Of a stretch of DNA of 64,000 bases, positions 29,005-38,722 are shown in pieces (within the stretch, counting starts at the first letter, position 1; the number at the start of each line of letters is the position of its first letter). This DNA is from Candidatus Ruminococcus avistercoris (GTDB taxonomy: Bacteria > Bacillota > Clostridia > Lachnospirales > Lachnospiraceae). The position numbers and the translations under genes are program-made. The DNA is taken from the NCBI GenBank assembly GCA_019120315.1, contig DWVJ01000034.1, positions 121,455-185,454 of the forward strand, written 5' to 3'. A model generated the notes under the pieces. It did not search any database. It was not told where the DNA came from and worked only from the letters and a program-made list of their open reading frames with translations.

Positions 29005-29012
29005 CAAAATCC
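29005..29012. repeat. 8-bp target site duplication, right copy (CAAAATCC)
   Basis: see left copy. Confidence 0.9.
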
Positions 29013-29200
29013 TGTCAAGTTTCTGCCATGTTTTCTGACACTGAGTATAAGGGAAGGAAAGGGGCATGTCAACGGAAAAAGGGGAGAAGAAAAAAATTCA
29101 TAAAAATTTCATAGTCTGCTTTCTTGTAATTTCCCGGGAAAAGGAATAGAGTATAATCATTCGAAATAAACTGATACAAGAAAAAGGATGGAATGATAAA

Positions 29201-29593
29201 ATGCGTGAAAAATTCAGAAGGTTTATGACAGGACGGTATGGCGTGGATGATCTGGGGAGATTTACCCTGTATCTTTCCCTGGGGCTTTTGATCCTTTCTT
29301 TTTTTATCCGATACCGGATACTGTACATACTGGCGGTGGCGCTGCTGGCGATCTGTTATCTGCGGATGTTCTCACGGAATATTTCCCGCAGATACGAAGA
29401 AAATCAGAAGTTTCTGGCCTGGAAAACAAAAGTGACGGGCCGTTTTTTTACTGCCAGGAAACGCCATGCGGATAAGGAGCACCGCTATTTCCGCTGCCCT
29501 TCCTGCCGTCAGACGGTGCGGGTTCCGCGGGGGAAAGGAAAGATTTCCATCTCCTGTCCCAAATGCGGCGCGCAGTTTATCAAACGGACCTGA
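29201..29593 (+). CDS. membrane protein with C-terminal zinc ribbon
   Basis: hydrophobic segment plus YFRCPSCRQTVRVPRGKGKISISCPKCGAQF. Confidence 0.7.
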   Translation: MREKFRRFMTGRYGVDDLGRFTLYLSLGLLILSFFIRYRILYILAVALLAICYLRMFSRNISRRYEENQKFLAWKTKVTGRFFTARKRHADKEHRYFRCPSCRQTVRVPRGKGKISISCPKCGAQFIKRT

Positions 29594-29604
29594 GAGGATA
29601 ACAT

Positions 29605-30435
29605 ATGTTTGGATACGTTACGATTAACAGGGAAGAGCTGAAGATCAAGGATATGAGGCGGTACCAGTCTTTCTACTGCGGTATCTGCAGGGAGCTGAAA
29701 GACCGCCATGGCAGCCTGTCGCGGATCACGCTGACTTACGATATGACGTTCCTGGCGATTCTGCTGACCGGGCTGTATGAGGGGGAAAAGAAAGAGGGAT
29801 GCGGCCGCTGTCTTTTGCATCCGCTGAAAAAGCATCCCTACCTGCAGAATGCATATACGGCCTACGCGGCGGATATGAATCTGCTGCTGAGCTATTATAA
29901 TCTGCTGGATAACTGGTTTGATGAAAGAAAACCTCTATCCTATACGGCTGCCCGGGCTCTTCGGAAAGAGTTTCTGGCGGTATGTAAGCGATATCCCCGG
30001 CAGCACCGGGCGGTGAAACGGTATATGAAGCTGCTTGGCCGCTGCGAGCAAAAAAACAGCTGCAATCTGGACCGGGGCGCCGGACTGACCGGAGAGCTGA
30101 TGGGAGAGATCTTTGTGTACCGGCAGGACGCCTGGGAAGAGATTTTGCGCAGGCTTGGTTTTTTCATGGGGAAATTCATCTATCTGATGGATGCCTACGA
30201 CGATCTTGAAAAGGATATCCGCAAGGGGAATTATAATCCATGGGTGTTCACATGCCGGAGGGAGGATTTCATGAAGGACAGCGAGCAGATCCTGACCATG
30301 ATGATGAGCGAGTGCGCGCGGGAATTTGAAAAGCTGCCCATTGTGGAATATGTGGACATTCTGCGCAATGTGCTGTATTCTGGTATATGGACCAAATATG
30401 AAATTGTGAAACGAAAATACAGGGAGAATCACTGA
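29605..30435 (+). CDS. DUF5685-like protein; squalene/phytoene synthase-like Asp motifs plus two CxxC motifs
   Basis: CGIC...[34 protein letters not shown]. Confidence 0.7.
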   Translation: MFGYVTINREELKIKDMRRYQSFYCGICRELKDRHGSLSRITLTYDMTFLAILLTGLYEGEKKEGCGRCLLHPLKKHPYLQNAYTAYAADMNLLLSYYNLLDNWFDERKPLSYTAARALRKEFLAVCKRYPRQHRAVKRYMKLLGRCEQKNSCNLDRGAGLTGELMGEIFVYRQDAWEEILRRLGFFMGKFIYLMDAYDDLEKDIRKGNYNPWVFTCRREDFMKDSEQILTMMMSECAREFEKLPIVEYVDILRNVLYSGIWTKYEIVKRKYRENH

Positions 30436-31052
30436 TGGTAAATCCATATGAAGTGCTGGGGGTACCGGAAAACGCCAGCATGGATGAGATAAAAAAAGCC
30501 TACCGGAAGCTAAGCCGGCTGTACCATCCCGACGCCAACATCAATAATCCCAATAAAAAGCAGGCGGAGGAAAAGTTCAAGCAGGTGCAGGAGGCCTATA
30601 ATCAGATCATTGCCGCCAGGGAACGGGGAGAGACGGGCGGCTACGGCGGTTTTTACGGGCAGAGCGGTCAGACCTCCTACGGAAACGACGAAGAGGCTAT
30701 CAAGATGCAGGCGGCGGCCAATTATATCAACAGCCGTCATTTCCGGGAGGCGCTGAATGTGCTGAACGGGATGGGTGTCAGAAACGCACAGTGGTATTAC
30801 ATGCGGGCGGTGGCCCATGCGGGTCTGGGGAGCAACGTAAACGCCCTGGAGGACGCCAGGGAAGCGCTGCGGCGTGATCCACAGAATGCCCGGTACCGGA
30901 TGCTGGTCAGTCAGCTGGAGTCCGGCGGACAGTGGTATCAGACCATGGGCAGCGGCTACGGCTACGAGCGGCCGGATGAAAATATGGGCAACTGCTGCTG
31001 GCAGTGCCTGCTGGCCAATCTGCTGTGCAATTGCTGCTGCTGCCGGTGCTGA
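30435..31052 (+). CDS. J-domain (DnaJ-like) protein with TPR-like segment and cysteine-rich tail
   Basis: [34 protein letters not shown]-domain with HPD; C-terminus [19 protein letters not shown]. Confidence 0.9.
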   Translation: MVNPYEVLGVPENASMDEIKKAYRKLSRLYHPDANINNPNKKQAEEKFKQVQEAYNQIIAARERGETGGYGGFYGQSGQTSYGNDEEAIKMQAAANYINSRHFREALNVLNGMGVRNAQWYYMRAVAHAGLGSNVNALEDAREALRRDPQNARYRMLVSQLESGGQWYQTMGSGYGYERPDENMGNCCWQCLLANLLCNCCCCRC

Positions 31053-31123
31053 GCCTGGGAGCGGATAAAAAAGAAATATTTTCAAAAAAGGTATAGAACG
31101 AAAAAGACGGGTCATACTATAGA

Positions 31124-31201
31124 TGTCGGCAGAGGGATGACACAGCCAGGTGTTGCTTTTTGCTGACACGAAGGGAAAGCCGTTGGATCCCCTCCAATGG
31201 C
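31124..31201 (+). ncRNA. candidate structured RNA with possible pseudoknot, downstream of the J-domain gene
   Basis: TGTCGGCA/TGCTGACA and GCCGTTGG/CCAATGGC stems; GGGAT (31134-31138) complementary to loop ATCCC (31187-31191). Confidence 0.35.
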
Positions 31202-31267
31202 AGGCGACCAATGATAAAAATTAATACTTATCCTCCCCTTAAAAAAATAAATATCGATTCATTCGGC

Positions 31268-31312
31268 AAAATGGCGGTTTTATCCCGGGAATCGGGTTTT
31301 ACGCCATTTTTT
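31268..31312 (+). terminator. intrinsic terminator upstream of the thiM promoter
   Basis: AAAATGGCG ... CGCCATTTTTT with inner CCCG/CGGG stem. Confidence 0.75.
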
Positions 31313-31349
31313 GCTGTGAGAAGATCAAAAGACAGAAAAAAGACGGCGG

Positions 31350-31378
31350 TTGCAAGGGGATAAAAAGGCTGATATAAT
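31350..31378 (+). promoter_or_regulatory. promoter for thi operon
   Basis: TTGCAA - 17 nt - TATAAT. Confidence 0.7.
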
Positions 31379-31413
31379 AAAAAAACAATGGAAAAATACG
31401 AGGTGAAAATCGA

Positions 31414-32229
31414 ATGAGTGTCATAAAAGATGCGGCAAATTTAAATACCAGAATGCGGGAAGTGGTTCCCCTGGTACATAATATTACCAATTATGTTACG
31501 GTCAACGACTGCGCCAACGCCCTGCTGGCCATCGGGGCGTCTCCCATCATGGCGGACGATATCCGGGAAGCTTCCGATATCACGGCGATATCTTCGGCTC
31601 TGGTGATCAATATCGGCACGCTCAATCAGCGCACGGTGGAGTCGATGATTGCATCCGGCAGGACGGCCAATCAGCTGGGCATTCCCGTGGTCTTTGATCC
31701 GGTGGGAGCCGGCGCCTCCGCCTTTCGCAACGAGACGGTGGAGCGGATCCTTCAGGAAGTAAAGATATCGATTTTAAGAGGCAATCTGTCAGAGGTTTCT
31801 TACGTGGCCGGATTGTCCGCCGCCGCCAAAGGCGTGGACGTATCCGAGGAGGATGCGGCCAATGATCCTGTGGATGCGGCCTGCCAGGCGGCCCGCCGTC
31901 TTGGCTGCACCGTCGGAGTGACGGGAGCGGTGGACATCGTGACAGACGGAAACAGAGTGGCGAAGATTCACAACGGCCATCCCTTGATGGCGAAAGTAAC
32001 CGGTACCGGATGCATGACCTCCGCCATCACCGCAGGCTACGCGGGCATGCAGGAGGATATGTGGACGGCGGCCACAGCAGGCATCCTCTCCATGGGACTG
32101 GCGGGAGAGATCGCTTACGGCCGGGTGGCCCATATGGGGACGGGAAGCTTCCGCACCGGCATCATCGACGGGCTGAGCAGCCTGAATGAAACTTTGATGG
32201 AGGAGATGGCGAAAGTTGAAGAAATGTGA
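31414..32229 (+). CDS. thiM: hydroxyethylthiazole kinase
   Basis: [46 protein letters not shown]. Confidence 0.95.
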   Translation: MSVIKDAANLNTRMREVVPLVHNITNYVTVNDCANALLAIGASPIMADDIREASDITAISSALVINIGTLNQRTVESMIASGRTANQLGIPVVFDPVGAGASAFRNETVERILQEVKISILRGNLSEVSYVAGLSAAAKGVDVSEEDAANDPVDAACQAARRLGCTVGVTGAVDIVTDGNRVAKIHNGHPLMAKVTGTGCMTSAITAGYAGMQEDMWTAATAGILSMGLAGEIAYGRVAHMGTGSFRTGIIDGLSSLNETLMEEMAKVEEM

Positions 32230-32851
32230 TGTGGATTATACCTTATATCTGTGCACCGACAGGGATCTGATGAGCACCGACACCCTGGAGGAGGCGGTGA
32301 CCCAGGCTATCGAAGGGGGCTGTACCGTGATCCAGCTGCGGGAGAAAGACTGCTCCTCGCTGGATTTTTACCGTACCGCTTTAAATATCCGGGAAATTAC
32401 GCGAAAGTATCACATTCCCTTTATCATCAATGACCGGGTGGATATTGCTCTGGCGGTGGACGCGGACGGCGTGCACGTGGGGCAGAGCGATCTGCCGGCA
32501 AAGGAAGTACGCCGGATCCTGGGGCCGGATAAGATCCTGGGCGTGTCCGCCGCCCGTCTTAATGAGGCGAAAAAGGCGGTGGAGGACGGCGCCGACTATC
32601 TGGGGGTGGGAGCCATGTTTCCCACCGGCACTAAGACGGATGCCCGTCCGGTGACGATGGAAGAATTAAAAGAGATCCGCCGGGCGGTGAAGGCGCCCAT
32701 CGTGGTGATCGGCGGCATCAACCTGAATACGATGGATCAGTTCAAAGATACGGGCATCGACGGACTGGCGGTGGTTTCCGCCGTGATCGCAGCGGATGAT
32801 ATCAAGGAAGCGGCGAAAGAGATGGTGCGAAGATTCAGGGAGAACGGATGA
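32216..32851 (+). CDS. thiE: thiamine phosphate synthase
   Basis: [47 protein letters not shown]; overlaps thiM stop, TTG start. Confidence 0.94.
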   Translation: MKKCDVDYTLYLCTDRDLMSTDTLEEAVTQAIEGGCTVIQLREKDCSSLDFYRTALNIREITRKYHIPFIINDRVDIALAVDADGVHVGQSDLPAKEVRRILGPDKILGVSAARLNEAKKAVEDGADYLGVGAMFPTGTKTDARPVTMEELKEIRRAVKAPIVVIGGINLNTMDQFKDTGIDGLAVVSAVIAADDIKEAAKEMVRRFRENG

Positions 32852-33504
32852 TGAAGGAATTTACGGGAGCAATCTTTGATCTGGATGGAACGCTGCTGGA
32901 TTCCATGTGGGTGTGGGAACAGATCGATGTGGATTTTCTGTCCAGGCGGGGCATCGACCTGCCGGAAGATTATCTGAAAAAAATCACACCCATGGGGTTT
33001 GAGGCGGCGGCACGTTATACCATTGACCGTTTCGGACTGCAGGAACAGCCCCGGGATCTGATCGGGGAGTGGTATGCGATGGCGGAGGATTACTATAAGA
33101 CGAAAGTGGGTTTGAAGCCCCATGCGAAGGAGTTTCTGCGCTGCCTGGCGGATCAGGGCGTGCGTATCGGGGCGGCCACTTCTTCCGATTCCAGACTTTT
33201 TGAGCCGGCTCTGCGTCACAATAACATCCGGGACTATTTTACCTGCGTGACTACGGTGCGGGACGTCAGCCGGGGAAAAGGATTTCCGGACATCTATCTA
33301 TATACCGCGGGAAGGCTGGAAATCAGTCCCGCCCGCTGCGCCGTATTTGAAGATATCCCGGAGGGAATCCGGGGAGCGAAGGACGGCGGATTTATGACGG
33401 TGGGCGTGTACGATTCCTATTCCGGTCACGAAAAGGAAGAGATGATCGGTCTGTCTGACTATTATATTTATGATTATAAGGAACTTCTGGAGGTAGTAAG
33501 GTGA
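32848..33504 (+). CDS. HAD-family hydrolase (beta-phosphoglucomutase-like), possible thiamine-pathway phosphatase
   Basis: [21 protein letters not shown]; located between thiE and thiD. Confidence 0.88.
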   Translation: MMKEFTGAIFDLDGTLLDSMWVWEQIDVDFLSRRGIDLPEDYLKKITPMGFEAAARYTIDRFGLQEQPRDLIGEWYAMAEDYYKTKVGLKPHAKEFLRCLADQGVRIGAATSSDSRLFEPALRHNNIRDYFTCVTTVRDVSRGKGFPDIYLYTAGRLEISPARCAVFEDIPEGIRGAKDGGFMTVGVYDSYSGHEKEEMIGLSDYYIYDYKELLEVVR

Positions 33505-34286
33505 AAATGAAAACAGTGCTGACCATAGCGGGCAGCGATTCCAGCGGCGGCGCCGGCATTCAGGCGGATATCAAAACCATCACGGCCCACGGACTTTATG
33601 CGTCCAGCGCGGTGACGGCGCTGACGGCTCAGAATACGACGGGAGTGTACGGGATCATGGAGGCGACGCCGGAATTTCTGGCCAGCCAGCTGGACTGCGT
33701 GTTTCAGGATATTTTTCCCGATGCGGTAAAGATCGGGATGGTATCTTCCGCGCCGCTGATTAAAGTGATCGCGGCCAAACTGAAAGAATACCAGGCCCGT
33801 CACATCGTGGTGGATCCGGTGATGGTGGCCACCAGCGGAGGCCGTCTGCTGGCCGATGACGCGGCGGATACGCTGATTAGAGAACTGATTCCCCTGGCCC
33901 AGGTGATCACCCCTAATATTCCCGAGGGCGAGGTACTGTGCGGCTTTTCCATCGAAACGCCGGAAGATATGGAACGGGCGGCAAAAGATATTGCCGGGAA
34001 AGCCGGCACAGCGGTTCTGCTAAAAGGCGGACATGAATTGAACGACGCCAATGATCTCCTGTGTGAGCAGGGATCCTGCCGGTGGTTTCGGGGAGAAAGG
34101 ATTGATAATCCCAATACCCACGGCACCGGCTGTACTTTGTCTTCGGCCATCGCCTGCGGATTGGCGAAGGGATTGCCTTTGCGGGACAGTGTGAAGGAGG
34201 CCAAAAATTATATTTCCGGGGCTCTGCGCTCTGGTCTTGACCTGGGAGCCGGTAGCGGCCCTTTGAATCATATATTTATGCTGTAG
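33501..34286 (+). CDS. thiD: hydroxymethylpyrimidine/phosphomethylpyrimidine kinase
   Basis: TIAGSDSSGGAGIQADIKTITAHGLYASSAVTALTAQNT; NPNTHGTGCTLSSAIA. Confidence 0.95.
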   Translation: MKMKTVLTIAGSDSSGGAGIQADIKTITAHGLYASSAVTALTAQNTTGVYGIMEATPEFLASQLDCVFQDIFPDAVKIGMVSSAPLIKVIAAKLKEYQARHIVVDPVMVATSGGRLLADDAADTLIRELIPLAQVITPNIPEGEVLCGFSIETPEDMERAAKDIAGKAGTAVLLKGGHELNDANDLLCEQGSCRWFRGERIDNPNTHGTGCTLSSAIACGLAKGLPLRDSVKEAKNYISGALRSGLDLGAGSGPLNHIFML

Positions 34287-34396
34287 GAAACGTATAAATT
34301 GGTTGAAAAAAAGCGGCGATTCGGTTATACTGGTAATCAGGCATCACTGGCGGAGTGATGAAAGCAAGAACGTTTGGAAAGAAAGAAGGTACGTGC

Positions 34397-34903
34397 ATGA
34401 GTTTATTAAAGCAATGGAGAGATATGGCATATGATCAGAAAGCAGACAGGGGAAAACTCCAGAAATTCTGGGCCGACTATTTTCTGATTGAAAAAAGAAT
34501 ATATGAGGAACTGCTGAAAAATCCCGATGAGGTGGTTACGGGAACGGTAAAAGAGCTGGCGGAGAAATATCACATCAGCGTCATGACTATGACCGGTTTC
34601 CTGGACGGCATCAACGACAGCTTAAAGACCCCAAATCCCATCGAGGAGATGGAGGAGGATACACAGGTAAATCTGGGATTTGACAAAGAGCTCCTTTATA
34701 AAAACATGGTAGACGCCAAAGCAGACTGGCTCTATGAGCTTCCTGCCTGGAAGGAAATCTTCTCCGATGAAAAGAGAAAAGCGCTCTATCTGGAGCAGAA
34801 AAAATCCGGCACCATCGTGAAGGGACCCAAGGTGGGAAGAAACGATCCCTGCCCCTGCGGAAGCGGCAAGAAATATAAACACTGCTGCGGACGGAACGCA
34901 TAG
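34397..34903 (+). CDS. SEC-C metal-binding motif protein
   Basis: C-terminal [24 protein letters not shown]; start set at internal ATG (MSLLKQ). Confidence 0.85.
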   Translation: MSLLKQWRDMAYDQKADRGKLQKFWADYFLIEKRIYEELLKNPDEVVTGTVKELAEKYHISVMTMTGFLDGINDSLKTPNPIEEMEEDTQVNLGFDKELLYKNMVDAKADWLYELPAWKEIFSDEKRKALYLEQKKSGTIVKGPKVGRNDPCPCGSGKKYKHCCGRNA

Positions 34904-34940
34904 AGATAATCTAAAGAAAATATAAATTGCAGAGAAAGCC

Positions 34941-34999
34941 TTGACTTCCAGTCAGGGCTTTATTAATATATTAAGTGTATTAAGACAACTAGTACACTT
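34941..34999 (+). promoter_or_regulatory. promoter and putative operator of the GntR-ABC operon
   Basis: TTGACT - 17 nt - TAATAT followed by AAGTGTA (34973-34979) / TACACTT (34993-34999) inverted repeat. Confidence 0.6.
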
Positions 35000-35022
35000 G
35001 GTACGCAGGAAAGGAGGAGGAC

Positions 35023-35394
35023 ATGATTGTATTGGATTATCAGGACCGGCGGCCTCTGTATGAGCAGGTGTCCCAGAAGCTGCGGCAGATGATAGAAAAG
35101 GGCATACTGGCCAGGGATCAGCAGCTTCCTTCCGTCAGGAGTCTGGCCATGGAGCTTTCCATCAACCCCAACACCATTCAGCGGGCTTATGCGCTGTTGG
35201 AGAAGGAAGGATATATTTATCCGGTGAAGGGGAAAGGAAATTTTGTCTCTCCAAAGGAAAATTTCATGGAGGAGAGAAAGGCGGGATTCTTCCGGGAATT
35301 ACATGAACTTCTGGTAGAGGGGTTTGATATGGGAGTCACCCGTCGGCAGGTCTGCGAACAGATTGACAGTGTCTATAAGGAGGGGAGCCGATGA
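35023..35394 (+). CDS. GntR-family transcriptional regulator (YtrA-like)
   Basis: RRPLYEQVSQKLRQMIEKGILARDQQLPSVRSLAMELSINPNTIQRAYALLEKEGYIY. Confidence 0.92.
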   Translation: MIVLDYQDRRPLYEQVSQKLRQMIEKGILARDQQLPSVRSLAMELSINPNTIQRAYALLEKEGYIYPVKGKGNFVSPKENFMEERKAGFFRELHELLVEGFDMGVTRRQVCEQIDSVYKEGSR

Positions 35395-36293
35395 TAGAGG
35401 TAAAAAATGTCCACAAGCGGTTTGAAAAGATCGAAGCGCTGAAAGGGATGAGCACAGAAATCAGGGAAGGAGCCGTCTTCGGACTGGTGGGATCCAACGG
35501 AGCGGGAAAGAGTACTTTTCTTCGTATCCTAAGCGGCGTATTAAGACCCGACGAGGGGGAGGTACTGATCGACGGGATTCCGGTTTATGAGCGGATCGAG
35601 GCCAAAGAGAAGCTGTTTTTCATACCGGATGATCAATACTTTTTTCCCAACAGCTGCCCAAAGGATATGATGGAGTATTACAGTATCTTATATTCCGGCT
35701 TTGACCGGCGAAAATTTCTGGAGTATATGCAGCGGTTTGGCCTGGATCCCGGGAGGAAGCTGTCTACCTTTTCCAAAGGCATGAAGCGGCAGGTATCGGT
35801 CCTGCTGGGGATTTGCGCCGGCACCAAATATCTGCTGTGTGACGAAACCTTTGACGGCCTGGATCCGGTGATGCGTCAGGCGGTAAAAAGTATTTTTGTG
35901 TCGGAGATCATGGGAAGAGAATTCACGCCCATCATTGCTTCGCATAACTTAAGGGAACTGGAGGATATCTGCGACCATGTGGGGCTTCTGCATCAGGGCG
36001 GCATTCTCTTTTCCAAGGATCTGGAGGAGATGAAACACAATATCCAGAAAATACAGTGCGTGATACCCGATACGGCGCTGGAAGAGCAGCTGCTGAAAGA
36101 ACTGGATGTGCTTCAGTGTGTGCGCAGCGGTTCCCTTCTTACAATCACAGCCAGAGGGACCAAGATTGAAATCATGGAGCGGGTGGAAGACAAACAGCCG
36201 CTGTTCTGTGAGATCCTCCCGCTGACGCTGGAGGAGATATTTATCAGTGAAACGGAGGTAGCAGGCTATGACATCAAACATCTCATTTTTTAG
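35391..36293 (+). CDS. ABC transporter ATP-binding protein
   Basis: GLVGSNGAGKSTFLRILSG; FSKGMKRQVSVLLGICAGTKYLLCDETFDGLDP. Confidence 0.92.
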   Translation: MIEVKNVHKRFEKIEALKGMSTEIREGAVFGLVGSNGAGKSTFLRILSGVLRPDEGEVLIDGIPVYERIEAKEKLFFIPDDQYFFPNSCPKDMMEYYSILYSGFDRRKFLEYMQRFGLDPGRKLSTFSKGMKRQVSVLLGICAGTKYLLCDETFDGLDPVMRQAVKSIFVSEIMGREFTPIIASHNLRELEDICDHVGLLHQGGILFSKDLEEMKHNIQKIQCVIPDTALEEQLLKELDVLQCVRSGSLLTITARGTKIEIMERVEDKQPLFCEILPLTLEEIFISETEVAGYDIKHLIF

Positions 36294-38400
36294 TATGGTA
36301 AAAAATGATCTGAAACGGAGAATCTGGGCGATGGCTCTTTTGTTTCTGGGACTTTTCGCCGCTCTGCCTCTGGCAGGCATGATGTATACGGAAAGTCTGC
36401 AAAATCAGCTGGCGAACCGGATGCTGTCCTGGGAAAAGATGATAGCGGAACTGGCGGAATTTGTCGGACCGGTCAATTACGGCATGTTCGCTGTGGTCGT
36501 CGGCGCTTCTGTCCTGGCGGCCTTCACTGGGTTTTCTTTTCTGCAGTCTTCCAGAAAGCTGGATCTGTTTCACAGCATTCCGGTGACCAGGAAACGGCTG
36601 TTTTTCGTCCAGTATGTGAGCGGCATTCTGGCTTTTGTCATCCCGTATGCTCTCAGTCTGGTGCTGCTTTTGGTCGTTTGTATCGTAAAAACAGTATGTA
36701 CGGCGGCGGTGCTGGTGAGCCTGGTTATCAGAGCGGCGATGCATGTGCTGTATTTTCTGCTGCTGTATCATCTGGCGCTGATTGCCATCCTTCTGACCGG
36801 ACGTATCCTGGTCAGCTTTCTGGGACTGGGTGTGTTCTACGGATATGCTTTTCTGGTATGGCAGGTGGCGCTGGGGTATTTCCAGGAATTTTTCCAGACT
36901 TTCTATCCTGGAAATCAGGAGCTGGCTGGGAAAATTACGCAGATGTTTTCTCCGGCTTTTCTCTATTTGTCCCATATCCAGGCGTTTGAAGGAAAAGGGC
37001 TGCAAAGCGCCGCGGTTTTTGGAGAACACTGGAAGTATCTGCTGGTGCTGCTGGCGGAAATCCTTTTGTTTCTGGCAGTATCCTTCTGGCTGTACCAGAA
37101 GCGCCGCTCCGAAGCGGCGGGCCATTCCATGGCCTTTGAAAGATGCAAACCGGTGGTCAAAGTACTGCTGCTGACAGCTCTGTCGGGAGCCGGCGGGCTG
37201 ATTTTCTCCAGCCTTTCCGAAGGAAGAAAAACTGCCTGGATGGTGTTTGGCATCCTCTTTTGCGCTCTGGTATTCCACTGCGTGATCGAAGTGATCTACT
37301 CCTATGAATTCAGACAGGTACTTTCCCACCGGCTGACGCTGGTGATTCCCCTTGGCATCACCCTGGCGCTGGCGCTGGCTTTTCGTTTCGATTGGTTCGG
37401 ATACGATACTTTTTTGCCTTCTGTGGATCGTCTGGAGGGGATCAGCGTCTACCTGAACGGACTGGAAAAGGGGCGATACCTGGACGGGACGGATCAAAAC
37501 GGCATGAACAACATGGAGTACGCGCTGCAGACAGGCGAGATGACAAAAGATCTGCAGCCGGGCTATGAGCTGGCCGCAGCCGGTGTGCAAAATGAAAAAG
37601 AGGGACGCAAGAATCCTTCCGAAACCCAAAGCAGCAGTGTCTGGAATGAAGGCGATATCACGGTTGACGCCATCGTGGCCTATGATATGAGAAACGGCGG
37701 CCGGAAGATCCGTACCTATCAGCTGACGGCGGAACAGGTGGAACAGCTGCTTCCGGATCTGTACGAAGTGGAAGGATTCAAGGAGGGGCATAACACTATT
37801 TTGGGAGTCGATGTGGATACGCTGCAGTTCGACTATGTGGAAATGTATGACGCTTACCACAGCGGCAGGATCAATCTTGCTCCAGAAGATGCCAGGCAGC
37901 TGCTGCAGGCGTATCAGAAGGAACTGGCAGCCGCCTCTTACGAGGATCTCAAACCGGAGCAGATCGCCGGAGAACTGAGCTTTTACAGAAACAGCGATGG
38001 ACTGTCGGTCGATATCATTGTTTATGAAAGCTTCCAGGAGACGATGCAGCTTTTGGAAAAACTAGGTTATCCCATGCGAAAAACGCCGGACGAAAAGGAT
38101 ACGGTACGAATCGATATCTACAGTTATGAAGAGGAACTGTATGATAACATGGATGGGGAATATGATGCACCCACTGTGACCTTTGAAGGCAAAAAGGATA
38201 TGGGAGAGATTCTAAAGGCGGCGATATCCGACAAGGCGGCTTATTTTGAAATCGATCAGGACTATATGGCGACGGTGACCATCAATGAACAGGGAGGGCA
38301 GCAGAGCAATTATATACAGTCTACCTATTATTTCAAAAAGGGAGAAATACCGGAGTGTGTGACAAAAGCTTTCCGGGAATGGAAAGAAAATCAGCATTGA
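36268..38400 (+). CDS. ABC transporter permease (DUF6449-like C-terminal domain)
   Basis: multiple TM segments with a large soluble C-terminal half; overlaps ATPase gene. Confidence 0.75.
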   Translation: MTSNISFFSMVKNDLKRRIWAMALLFLGLFAALPLAGMMYTESLQNQLANRMLSWEKMIAELAEFVGPVNYGMFAVVVGASVLAAFTGFSFLQSSRKLDLFHSIPVTRKRLFFVQYVSGILAFVIPYALSLVLLLVVCIVKTVCTAAVLVSLVIRAAMHVLYFLLLYHLALIAILLTGRILVSFLGLGVFYGYAFLVWQVALGYFQEFFQTFYPGNQELAGKITQMFSPAFLYLSHIQAFEGKGLQSAAVFGEHWKYLLVLLAEILLFLAVSFWLYQKRRSEAAGHSMAFERCKPVVKVLLLTALSGAGGLIFSSLSEGRKTAWMVFGILFCALVFHCVIEVIYSYEFRQVLSHRLTLVIPLGITLALALAFRFDWFGYDTFLPSVDRLEGISVYLNGLEKGRYLDGTDQNGMNNMEYALQTGEMTKDLQPGYELAAAGVQNEKEGRKNPSETQSSSVWNEGDITVDAIVAYDMRNGGRKIRTYQLTAEQVEQLLPDLYEVEGFKEGHNTILGVDVDTLQFDYVEMYDAYHSGRINLAPEDARQLLQAYQKELAAASYEDLKPEQIAGELSFYRNSDGLSVDIIVYESFQETMQLLEKLGYPMRKTPDEKDTVRIDIYSYEEELYDNMDGEYDAPTVTFEGKKDMGEILKAAISDKAAYFEIDQDYMATVTINEQGGQQSNYIQSTYYFKKGEIPECVTKAFREWKENQH

Positions 38401-38425
38401 CAAATGAAAAAAAATCGGTTAGGAT
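38397..38425 (+). promoter_or_regulatory. promoter for T-box-thrS transcript, overlapping the preceding stop codon
   Basis: TTGACA - 17 nt - TAGGAT. Confidence 0.65.
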
Positions 38426-38439
38426 TACAGATAAGTTAA

Positions 38440-38675
38440 GAGACAACACGTTGACGAGACGAGTAGAATGACGGAACCTGCCAGAGAGGGATACGGCTGC
38501 TGGAAGTATCCTCAGGGGAAACATTTGAAAACTACCTCCGAGTGGCCCCAATCCGGCCCGGTGATTCCGTTATCATCCAATGAAGTGGTTCCGGCGCAAG
38601 CCGGGGCAATCAGGGTGGAACCGCGCATAGAGTCGTCCCTGTCTGCGAGAGCAGACGGGACGGCTTTCTTTTTGC
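38440..38675 (+). promoter_or_regulatory. T-box leader (tRNA-sensing riboswitch) of thrS
   Basis: AGTA-box-like GAGTAGAA, conserved T-box AGGGTGGAACCGCG (38612-38625), terminator GTCGTCCCTGTCTGC gaga GCAGACGGGACGGC TTTCTTTTT. Confidence 0.93.
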
Positions 38676-38722
38676 CAGAGCAGGAAAGTGTAAAAAAATA
38701 ATAGAAAAAAGGAGAGAGCATC

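Noticed and set aside
28840-29103. 87-aa ORF over the IS right end
   Set aside because: Crosses the hairpin region, the TIR and the TSD; no RBS or family signature.
31053-31413. TPP riboswitch upstream of thiM
   Set aside because: No CUGAGA or ACCUGAUC-type thi-box motifs; a terminator and a separate promoter lie between the structured element and thiM.
36283-37860. 525-aa minus-strand ORF opposite the ABC permease
   Set aside because: Gln/His/Arg-rich antisense translation; the plus-strand frame has TM segments and operon context.
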